NCBI RefSeq assembly: GCF_900496995.4
Contig: NW_024470326.1
Coordinates: 496,001 to 560,000 of the forward strand
Direction of reading: 5' to 3'
Length of the DNA stretch: 64,000 bases
Source of the DNA: Aquila chrysaetos chrysaetos
Taxonomy: Eukaryota > Chordata > Aves > Accipitriformes > Accipitridae
The translations under genes were made by a program, and so were the position numbers. Positions within the stretch are counted from its first letter, which is position 1; every line of letters begins with the position of its first letter. Positions 54,880 through 64,000 of this stretch are shown here, piece after piece. The notes beneath the pieces are model-generated. The model saw only the letters and a list, made by a program, of their open reading frames with translations. It searched no databases and was not told the origin of the DNA.

Positions 54880-56640
54880 GTTGCCTTTGTAGTGGAGGTA
54901 TGTGTGTAGGAAAAGAAAAGCTCACCTGGAGATGCTGGTTGCAAGGGAATTCAGAAGCAAACAGAAGACCTTTGGTCACTTCTGAGAGACCAAGGCTGAA
55001 CAAGGAAAATGCAGGGTTGCTGCAGAATGGGCAAGGTGATTTAATAACAGCAGACACAGCTGGGGCTGAAGGAATGAATGCCTGCTGTGCCTGAGTCTTT
55101 ACTGAAATGGTCTCCAGGTCCCTGTGCTCAGGGAAAGGCTTCAAGGAAGAGGAGAGCATGCACTGGCATGAAAGTCAGGAAATCCTTCAAGGACTGATGC
55201 CAGTTTCTGCCCCTGCAGGGGACTAACCCTGGCAACAACACAGGCGGGGGGCTGCCTGGCTGGAAGGAGGCCTTTTGGAAAGTTCTTGGTGGACAGTGAA
55301 TTGGACAGGACGCAGCCGTGTGCCTTGGAAGCAAGGGAGGACAGGAGCACCCTGGGCTATATGACCAGGAGCACGGCCAGGTGGTTGGGGGAAGAGGTTC
55401 CACAGAACACTGTGACCAGATTTCAGATCCCAGTACAGCAAAGATGTTAGCAAGCTGGAGCCATTTAGCAAAGGGCCCCCCTAATGGTCTGAGGCAGGAA
55501 GACTCTACCTGTGAGGAGAGGCTGAGGGAACTGGGCTTGTCCAGCCTGGAGAAAGGAAGATCTTGGGTGAAATATGCAGCAGAATTGCAGTGTTCCCAGG
55601 AAGACAGAGTCAGGCTCGTGTCCATGGCAGAAGACACAAACACAAGAGTCAATGGGATGAAACAAGGGAGTTAGTGCACATATACAGAAATACATTTCCA
55701 ACATGAGGATAGTCAAATGCCAATCCTTGCTTAACCACAGCTTTGTGTTTAAAACAACATCCAGTAAGGACAGGAGAGCATCAGTATGCCTTGGGAGATC
55801 CCAGGGTCCAAGTGGGGTGGGGAAATGGGGACGTAGCTAATGTCCGCCGGGAAACCAGCACAGGCACAGGACAGTGTAGGACAGCCTGCAATGGGGATGA
55901 CTGAGAGCATTGCAGCAGGTGAGACCACCACCAGCCAACACAACTGAGATCCTTATCCTCTCCACCCTGGCTGCTGTCTCTTCCACTGAGGCCCATGAGC
56001 AGACACCAGGTTCTTATAGCCCCAGGGCATTGTTGCCTCCTCACCCACCCTCTGTCTAGCCTGTCCTCACTCGGCATTGCACACCCCCACATCCCACTGC
56101 TCCCCAGAGGAGCAACAAGTATCCCGTGAGGTAATGGGACCCCTTTCCCAGAGGATGGGGGTCAGGGCTTTGCTGTCCTGCTTGGTGAAACGCATCAAGT
56201 GTTTTCACAGCCACATTCCACGCATGATTTTCCAACTCTAAGCAGTGCCTCTGATTTCCTCCTTCACCAGCCCCCAGGGACGGTCCCTTTTCTGGTCCTG
56301 CCCTCCATGGCCTTTTCAGGGATGGCCCTCACTGGAGCCCACTAACACGCTCGGAAACTTGGAGGCTTGCTGCTGACTTTGAAGTTTCTAGGGGCTTTTT
56401 CAGTCTTTCAGGATCTACAGTTCAGGAAGTCAGCACCAGAGGGCTCATTAACATGCAAAACACCCTAACAAGTCCAGTCACTGTGCATCATTTTCCTTTA
56501 AGTCTTCAATTCTGATGTGGTTAATTAGAGCAGTTTCAGGTGTGTAATCAACATGGAATGATATGAACACCTAACAGCACCAAAAAGAAAGGGTTTCTTT
56601 TTCTCCACGTTCTTTTTCTTCTTATACATGAATTGATGTC
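54880..56640. repeat. Duplicated module A, right-arm copy
   Basis: Mirror of 27145-29530, shortened between about 55690 and 55740. Old CR1 3' relic at 55150-55690 on the plus strand. Confidence 0.85.
55150..55690 (+). mobile_element. Old CR1 LINE 3' fragment, right-arm copy
   Basis: GAGGAGAGGCTGAGGGAACT and GTCCAGCCTGGAGAAAGGAAG in CR1 order; mirror of 28548-29105. Confidence 0.6.
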
Positions 56641-59600
56641 AGCAATCTCTAACTGATATTGATCCTGTGCATCTCATAATGCAGTCTGGATAGATGTGAA
56701 AATCCAGAGCCTTCATGTTGCACAACCTATGGTCAGTCTTCATCCTTACCCCCAACCTACCATCAGCCACCTGGGACTTGGAGCAGCCCTGTTCCAATCT
56801 TAGCTTTCACCACTGAAGGCTGTAGCTGCATGTTTCAGCCTGTTGGCACCAATTCCCACCTGTTTTTCTTGGAGATTGAGAGGCACACAGACACAGAAGG
56901 GTGTTTCTTAATTGCCAACAAGCAAAAACAAAGGAAGGCATAGTTCAGTAAAAAATAAAAGACATTCCTCAGCTAGGTATTAAGTCCACATTACATCCAC
57001 TGAAACCTGCTTCCTACAGACGATAACCTTAGACCAAGAAAAAACACGTTTTGTGTTCAGTCACAGATCCCATGATCTCCCAAAATGTTCCCTGTCCTGG
57101 ATTTTGTTTGTTTATTTGTCCATACTCACTCTTTTGCAGACAGCGTGTCACACACTGAAGTCACAAGCTCCCTCGACTCACAGAGGGATGCAAAGAGACA
57201 AAGGGAGGGAAATGCTCCCTTCTGAATAGCCAAATCTGCACTAACCCCAACATATCTGAGTTGCAGGCACATCTTCAAGCAGACTCTGCATCATCTAGAC
57301 ACACTTGTTTTTCATTTGCTGCATGGTAAATTTCTACAGGTGACTCCCTTGTAGGTGAAGGCAGGGATGACAGCAATCACCTCTAACACTAGACAGCTTG
57401 GGTGCAATTGCCCAGGCTTCCCTTGCTAGTCAAGGGAAAGAAATCACTTGTCTCAGCCAAGAGGCTTTGATGCAACCTGCCTGTCCACCAGCTCATGCTC
57501 CAATAGTTCTGCCATCAGTGTGCATCACACTTGTATGTCCCACATGAGGTCTTCAGCTACCTCAGGGTATCCTGGAGGCAGTGGCCACCCCCGTGTGGGC
57601 AACTGAATCAACCCATGAGTGGAGATGATAGATATACGTTGAAACATATGCAGAAAAGAGCTCTGTGTAATCAGTGTGTAAGAAGTCTTCATTTCCAGAG
57701 TTTTGAGGGTTTTCTATAAATCCTCATGATTGCTTTCTCTATTGGCCATTGACATGGAACAGCAAGCTGCTTACCCTTTCTCTCCCTCTACGTAAATCTA
57801 GATTTATACAGTCATTTCTAAAATGCATTTCCTATGAACACGTTGAATGGCAAAACTGTTCTCAGGACAAGTTTATATTAAAGCGTTTGACATCTGCATT
57901 TCATATCTAAACAGAGCTGAGAGCAATGGAGGTTGCAGAGGTTGGACAGAGCCCACTATTATTTCTTTGCTATCAAGCAATGTCCAAAACTGGTAGCACT
58001 TCCCACCTATCATCCCTTTTTTGAGGTGGCCAAATCTTTATGGGCTATACAATGGCATAACATCGTGGCCCTCCAAGTGCCAGACCCTAACTGATACACC
58101 ACAGAGGGCCAGAGCACAGCTCATGAAAGGAAATGCCATTCCTATTTGACAACCTGATAAACCTCTCCAATGCAATGGCTGCCTTGGTAGATGAGTAAGG
58201 CTTTTGACACTGTCTCCCATAAAATCTTCATAGAGAAGCTGCTGAAGGAGAGGCTGGATGAGCAGACAGTGAGGTGGATTGAAAACTGGCTGAGTGGCTG
58301 GCCCACACAATGGTGGTCAGTGGCACGAGGTCTCCCTGGAGGCAGGTCACCAGTGGTGCACTGCAGGGGTCAATACTGGGTCCAGTCCTCTCCCTTCAAA
58401 CCTCAACTCTACTGTAGTTTTGTGGTCCTGTGATACCCTTTCAGGAAAATCAGTGCTGCCGGGCACCTCTCTGAGGTGTCAGTGCCCGTGAATCAGCAGG
58501 CATTCTCCATCTCCTAGGCATGTACACAACATGGAAAAAAAAAAATCTCTTTCATCCCTGACTTGCAGAAGAGGGGTCTTGCTTCCTGACATCTTCCCAG
58601 GACACACCTCCTCCTCTTCCCCATCCACAGACATCCACTACTTTCCTTTTCTGGCCTCAGAGAGGGTTTCAGGATTTGCTAAAGCCATCAGCCACCTCCT
58701 CGTTTCTCACTGACATCCCTCGACCCTCTCTCTGAGCCCTACACACGGCCAATCAATCACTGCTGCTCAGAGCTGCTCGCTCTTCAGAAGAGGCCTTGAG
58801 ATTCCTGCATATTCCTGGTGTTTATTAACGATCTTCCTGACTCCCTCCAGAGCTCATGGCAAACATAGTTGTCTACAACAGGGCCTTTATGACCATCTTT
58901 TATGAAATCATTGTCTTTTTAAGATCTCTGCAGAAAGAGTAGCTACAGAAAAACACCTAATACAGAAAAACAGAGGCTGAATGAAGTGCCAGGAAGAACC
59001 AAGTGAGCAACACCCAAGGCTGCGGCTTCCTGGCAAGGAGTCTTTCCTGTTTGTCACCTTTTCTCGTGAAAGAAACAGGAAAACTGTCCATCCCATGGAG
59101 CTCTGCAGAAGGAAGTTGGAGCTGTACGTTGTGTGAGGGGATACAAGCAGGATCAGCAGGTAGAAAAGACTTTGGTAGGGAAGGCTTTACAAGGGAGCAC
59201 CCTGACTTCACCCAGATAAAAAAGAGACCAGGCAGTGTGCTGACATGATGGTTAGAAGTGTTCCAGGATAAAAGAGTGTGGATGAGAGCAGGTGGGAGAG
59301 ATTTGGTTTGCAGAGGTTTGAGGTAGCACTTTCCGTGTCTGAGCAGCCTGAGGTTTGGAGCCAGGGGAAAATACAGAAGCTCTCAAGGACCTTTTGGAAT
59401 TAGTGGAACTATCACTACTAGCAGTAACAGGACAGCGCTGAAAGGGAACTCCTTAGTATTCTCGATGATGAACTAAAGCTTTTTAATTTTCTTGTTACTT
59501 GAGAAAATAGCTATGAGTTCTCAGTGATGAGCCTCTGGTATGCAATTCTGAGAACAAGTGTCCATGAAGGCACCTCCTGGCAGCTGCTTCATGGCCCCTG

Positions 59601-59719
59601 TCAGCACCCTGTCCCTGTGCTGGCCCAGCCCCACTGACCATACACGGTCCCACAGCCCCACTCTGCAGGCACAGCACGGGAAAGGGGAGAGTCGGGGTGG
59701 GGAAACTTCCCCCATTTGT
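56641..59719. repeat. Duplicated module G, right-arm copy
   Basis: Mirror of 24061-27144. Contains the CR1 fragment at 58130-58440. No gene was recognised. Confidence 0.85.
58130..58440 (+). mobile_element. Old CR1 LINE fragment (reverse transcriptase region), right-arm copy
   Basis: Encodes [20 protein letters not shown], then a DEQTVRWIENWLSGW stretch, typical of the CR1 reverse transcriptase; broken. Mirror of 25330-25640. Confidence 0.85.
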
Positions 59720-60970
59720 GATTTATGACCCTCCTACTTTTGCAGCTGCCCCAGCACCTGACCCCCGCCCTGCCCCAGCCTTGTCCCAGGTGGGGCTTTG
59801 CAGACAGCTCTGCGCCAGGGTCTGGGGAAGGAGCGAGGCTGGGCAGGGCTGTCCGTTCCCCCACACCAGCCCTTGGGCCACCAAGAGGGTGGAGGTGGCC
59901 TCACAGCCAAACTTACCTGTAAACCTGGAATAACTGGCAAGTGCTGGACATGGCCAAAAAGAGATGTTGGGAGTGATGAAGACCCCGAGCCACCTTTCCT
60001 CTCTGACCACACCACAAGGGCACCGACCGGCCTCTTCTGTGCTCTGCACCTGCGTGTCTTCCATGCTTGCCACAAGCCCTGCCTCTGCACCACAAACCCC
60101 CGGTGTCAGTCCTTGCCCTGCATGGTCACACACTACAAACTACACACTGATATTGTTCTCTCCTGGGCGCTTTCCAGCCCAGACCAGCTCCCCCTAAACT
60201 CTTCCCACTTCCCTTAACCTCTCTGCACCTCCCCTGCCCTCTCCCCAGCACAGCCCAGTCTGGCATGGCCCCACACCAGTGCCCACCACAGGGTGCGGCA
60301 GAGCTCTGGGCACTCAGCCCACAGCCCCAGACCCTCTGAAGGGCACGGCAACTCCTCGGGGGTGGAGAGGGGTGAGCCCCAGAGCTGGGGGGCATTTGTG
60401 GCACAAGGCCTGAGGATATCCCCTTGTATAATGGAAATGGAGCAATGGAGGCCAGCTCTGTCACACAAGTGCCCGCTGCCCGTCCTTGCCTGCAGCCACA
60501 GGCCTGCCACACAGCAGGACTGTGTTCCACCAACCAAAGGGTTCAGAAGGAAAGCATGCAAGTGGGAAGAGAGCAGCTCGGGAAAGACCAAGCGCTGGTG
60601 CTCCCTGGCAGTGCTGCTGTGCAGGGACTCCTTTCTTCTTCCCCTCTGCACACAGGCACTGCTCCCTGCAGCTGCAGAGAAGGTCTTGGAGGAAGGATCT
60701 CAGAAGAACAAGTCACTGCAGGGCCCTTTATTTTGTTTAAACTCACAGAGGGTACGGCTCCTCATTTCCACAACCTCCAGGTCACAAAAAAGCTGGATAT
60801 ATTGTGAATTAGAAACCAGACGAATAAAGACATTACTTTGTAGAAAGCATTCAGATAAGTAAAATAAAACAAAACAAAAAAAAACCCAAACCCAAAACAA
60901 TTAAAGAAGCCATGAAACCAAAATCTTTGTAAAAGAAACACCAGAAGAGGCTGGGCCTGTAATGCGATAT
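59720..60970. repeat. Duplicated module B, OR5 3' flank
   Basis: Mirror of 22830-24060 and direct copy of 29750-30960. Confidence 0.85.
60727..60732 (-). terminator. Poly(A) signal AATAAA behind OR5
   Basis: TTTATT on the plus strand, about 250 bases after the OR5 stop. Confidence 0.65.
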
Positions 60971-60980
60971 ATTATGAATC

Positions 60981-61939
60981 CTATGCAAAGGACAACAGGT
61001 AGTTTATTCCTTCTCAAAAGCATCCAGTGATTAGTTTTCTCAGGGCATCTCTGATCTCCTGGTTTCTCATGCTGTAGATGAGGGGGTTCACGGCTGGAGG
61101 CACCACCGAGTACAGAACTGCCACCAGCAGGTCCAGGGATGGGGAGGAGATGGAGGGGCGGCTTCAGGTAGGCAATCATGGCAGTAGCTTATAAACAAGG
61201 AGACCACGGCCAGGTGAGGGAGGCAGGTGGAAAAGGCTTTGTGCCGTCCCTGCTCAGAGGGGACCCTCAGCACAGCCCTGAAGATCTGCCCATAGGACAG
61301 CACAATGAAAACAAAACACCCAACAGCTAAACAGAAAGCAACTACAAGTACCCCAACTTCCCTGAGGTAGGCATCTGAGCAGGAGAGCTTGAGGATCTGG
61401 GGGATTTCACAGAAGAACTGGTCCACAGCATTGCCTTGGCAGAGGGGTAGTGAAAATGTACTGGCAGTGTGCAGCACAGCACTGAGAAACCCACTGCCCC
61501 AGGCAGCTGCTGCCATGTGGACACAAGCTCTGCTGCCCAGGAGGGTCCCGTAGTGCAGGGGTTTGCAGATGGCAGCGTAGCGGTCGTAGGCCATGACAGT
61601 GAGAAGAAAATACTCTGCTGAGATCAAAAAGACTAACAGAAAGACCTGGGCAGCACATCCTCGGTAGGAGATGGGCCTGGTGTCCCAGAGGGAGTTGGCC
61701 ATGGCTTTGGGGACAGTGGTAGAGATGGAGCCCAGGTCGAGGAAGGAGAGGTTGAGGAGGAAGAAGTACATGGGGGTGTGGAGGCGGTGGTCACAGGCTA
61801 CGGCGGTGATGATGAGGCCGTTTCCCAGGAGGGCAGCCAGGTAGATGCCCAGGAAGAGCCAGAAGTGCAAGAGCTGCAGCTCCCGCGTGTCTGCAAACGC
61901 CAGGAGGAGGAACTCAGCGATGGAGCTGCCGTTGGACAT
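60981..61939 (-). pseudogene. OR5: OR14-like olfactory receptor pseudogene
   Basis: Starts MSNGSSIAEFLLL at 61939 and is open through TM5 into TM6 (KAFSTCLPHLAVVSLFIS). Compared with OR4 there are then two 1-base insertions, near 61190 (AGCTACTG for AGCACTG) and near 61160 (GCCGCCCC for GCCCCCC), so TM7 is out of frame although its sequence down to the TAG at 60981 is otherwise preserved. The MAYDRY motif is followed by AAICKP instead of VAICKP, and YPGC reads YRGC. TM1 has GN, as in OR4. Probably a young pseudogene. Confidence 0.92.
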
Positions 61940-64000
61940 TTTCTTCCTCTGGGCATGGGGTGCTTTCAAAGTAGAAAAAAGACAGTGAAGAGTCAGGGCA
62001 TTATTCTCTGAGCAATATCAAAGCCATTTCCCACAGACCCTCCCACTCTCACACACACAGACCCTTTTCCTTTTCTTAGGAGACCTTCCTTCAGGCCTGT
62101 GGCTGGAGCCCTGCTTGGTGCTGGCCGAGCGTGTGCAGTGAAGAGCAGGGCCTCTGCCCATGGGCTCTTGAGAAGTCAGCCCTGCTCTGCAGCAGTGGGT
62201 TCATGGGATGGGTGCGGGCAGGGGCCAGTCTGGTGTTTGACTTTGTCAGCTGAATCCACTCCTAACGCAGAAGGGGTTGTCAGCACCTGCACTCCCAATG
62301 ATAAGGACCCAGGAAGGTAAAAATAGTTTTAGAGTTCTAGGGTTTTTTACAGCTGCCTATATCGCCCCTGGGGAGTTTTCTTAGATCTCGGAAGCCTTCA
62401 GCTTTTCTGCTGCAGTCTGGGAGAACAGCATGAGCCAGGCAAGTCAGGAGGATTGCCTGTGGCTTCGTGCAGAGAGAGGGGAGCTGCTCTGTCCTTCTGT
62501 CTAGTTCCCACTTTCACTGTGCTTGCACCTGTCTGAGGTGGAGGGTGATCACACTCCCATATTTTACCCTGAAAAGCCACCAGACACTGCTGAGAGCAGA
62601 GACATCCACTGCAGACCACCAAATGTCTCACCCTTTCTCAAAGTCTCAGCACCCTGCTTCTAGCCAAGGACACACCAGGCTCATTTCACCAACCCAAGAG
62701 CATTTCCTCAGTCATAGCATCTCTGTGCTTCTCCATGGGGCTTTCTGATAACAGAAAGCTGCTGTGAGACAGGTTTGCATCCTGCAGGGCAGCTCACAGC
62801 TTGGAAGGACGCTCTGAGGTGACAGCCAAGTGACCTACTGTGCTGGCATCTCTGTAAGGGAGAATCAGCTCATTCCCCAGCCCCACAGACAGCATTGAGC
62901 ATCACCCCTCAGATGAGAGGAAAGCTGGGACACTTCTTCCCATGGACACAGCTGCATGGGAGGACCCACAAGACCAGTGTGTGACTCTGCAGCTGAAACT
63001 CCCATCCCCAGAGAGCCTGACAGCAGAAACAAGGTAACAGTAACACAGACAGGTGGAGAACCAAGGAAAAAAAGTAGTGATGGTCTGTCTCAGAGAGGTA
63101 AAGGGAGAGGCAGCAGGGAAATCAGGAAAGAGTTACCCTTCCCCAGCTGTGCATGCCACCTCCCAGGCACCAGCACAGCCAGGCAGTTGTTCTCAGTCCC
63201 TGTGCTCTACTTCAGAAGGCTCCAATCAGACTTACTGATCCCTTTAGAGTTATAGCTCCCGAGTCTCAGTGAGCTGTTCAAGCCTGACAGCTCCTTTTCC
63301 ATTTCTCCTGAAAATTCGCCAAGACTAGGAAAGAGAAAACCCAGGCTCTGGAAAGCTCCTTAACTTTATAGCAATCCCTGCTTTGAGCTTCCCCTTGAAA
63401 AGTGTCCTCAGAAATGCCCCGGGGCTGATCTGGAGCTGTGAGCTGCCCTGACCCACACAGCACCCTCTTGTCAGCAGAAGGACCCTGCCCTGCTGCGAGT
63501 TGCTTCTTCCACCCACAGCTTCTCCCCTCTCTGCTGTTGGAGCTCCCCAGGCAGGCTGAGTACTTACCTGACCAGCGGCAGAGTCCCTGCCCCAGCACAC
63601 AGCCCCCTGGGGTGCAGGGACCCTGCTCAGCAGGACAGCCCTGGGCACCCCTGGCTGCACACCCAGCTTCACACTCCGCAGCCATCCCCGGGTGAAGGCA
63701 GCTGACATGCCCTGTCCCTCTGAGGGTGCAGCAGGGAACCTCTGCTCCAAAGCGCGTCCTTTTTCTCTGCACTGCACAAAATGTGAGAGTCCTCCTGACA
63801 GATCCCATAGGCTGTGGCATGTGCCAGCTTTAGGAGGTCATTCCAGGAACCACAGCTGCATTGCCCTGCAGCAAGACACTTACCCTGTGAAGGGCTGTGA
63901 TGATTTTTCTCCAGGTCAGGTCTCCTCTCTCCTCCCACCCCAGACTGCCTTTTACGTCTCTCTCTGCCTCACTCCTCTCCCCTCGGTGCCTGCAGGCAGT
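61940..64000 (-). promoter_or_regulatory. OR5 5' block (module D), cut by window end
   Basis: Mirror of 19810-21840: acceptor near 61963, candidate exon with GTAAGT donor at 63567, and further exon sequence at 63880-64000. Very close to the OR2 and OR3 blocks. Confidence 0.6.
63568..63685 (-). other. Candidate 5' exon of OR5 with small Cys-rich frame
   Basis: ATG at 63685, CAG|GTAAGT donor at 63567; fourth copy of the Cys-rich leader frame. Confidence 0.45.

Larger units (their letters stand above)
44528..64000. repeat. Right arm of a large inverted repeat
   Basis: Mirror of the left arm; it begins immediately after the N gap and is still paired at the last base of the window (64000 pairs with about 19810). 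Identity varies along the arm, from near-perfect (44528-44716, 59390-59520) to clearly lower (51440-53900). Confidence 0.9.

Noticed and set aside
19810-64000. Palindrome as a pure assembly fold-back artefact
   Set aside because: The arms differ by many substitutions, indels and distinct receptor lesions, which a fold-back of one molecule would not show. The junction itself remains uncertain because of the gap.

Overview
The window looks like bird nuclear DNA. The evidence is CR1 LINEs (one ending in the typical ATTCTATG repeat), avian-type solo LTRs, a multi-exon CD163/WC1-like SRCR receptor, and a cluster of near-identical olfactory receptors of the OR14-like type that is expanded in birds. 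The species cannot be named from the sequence. Assignments rest on reading motifs, splice sites and internal alignments by eye; no database was searched.

Layout. (1) 42-8769, minus strand: a CD163/WC1-like type I membrane receptor. It has a signal-peptide exon, seven SRCR exons, a 36-base stalk exon, a transmembrane exon and two cytoplasmic exons carrying tyrosine motifs. Its 3' end lies beyond the left edge. Five SRCR exons and all the 3' exons are symmetrical phase 1-1; the first two SRCR exons are out of phase by one base. (2) 9960-11829: a roughly 60-base minisatellite and LTR remnants. (3) 11830-13804: a 5'-truncated, frame-broken CR1 LINE that ends exactly where the olfactory duplications begin. 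(4) 13805-64000: a nested, palindromic segmental duplication built from a few reused modules. It carries five OR14-like receptor copies: OR1 17628-18601 (-), OR2 21863-22823 (+), OR3 30978-31935 (-), OR4 52684-53640 (+) and OR5 60981-61939 (-). Only OR4 is intact; OR3 has one 1-base insertion; OR1, OR2 and OR5 have several breaks.

The duplication is a large inverted repeat. The left arm (from 19810 or earlier to 40195) pairs with the right arm (44528 to at least 64000). The spacer is about 4.3 kb and holds solo LTRs, an endogenous-retrovirus 3' remnant, a compact 544-base inverted-repeat cluster and a 25-N assembly gap. Each arm contains a convergent OR pair (OR2/OR3 and OR4/OR5), so each arm is itself an inverted repeat. 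Four OR copies share an upstream block with two splice donors and a splice acceptor just before the coding exon. This is the usual vertebrate OR layout of untranslated 5' exons plus a single coding exon. OR1 has lost that block. All five share an AATAAA signal about 65-250 bases after the stop.

The most interesting signal is the conflicting pattern of shared amino acids among OR2-OR5. Some residues group the copies by arm, some by mirror position and some by strand, interleaved along the gene. This is what repeated gene conversion inside a palindrome would produce. Other points of note are the paired loss of one disulfide in the fourth SRCR domain, the phase anomaly of the first two SRCR exons, and an N gap that falls exactly at the inner edge of the right arm, inside a solo LTR copy.
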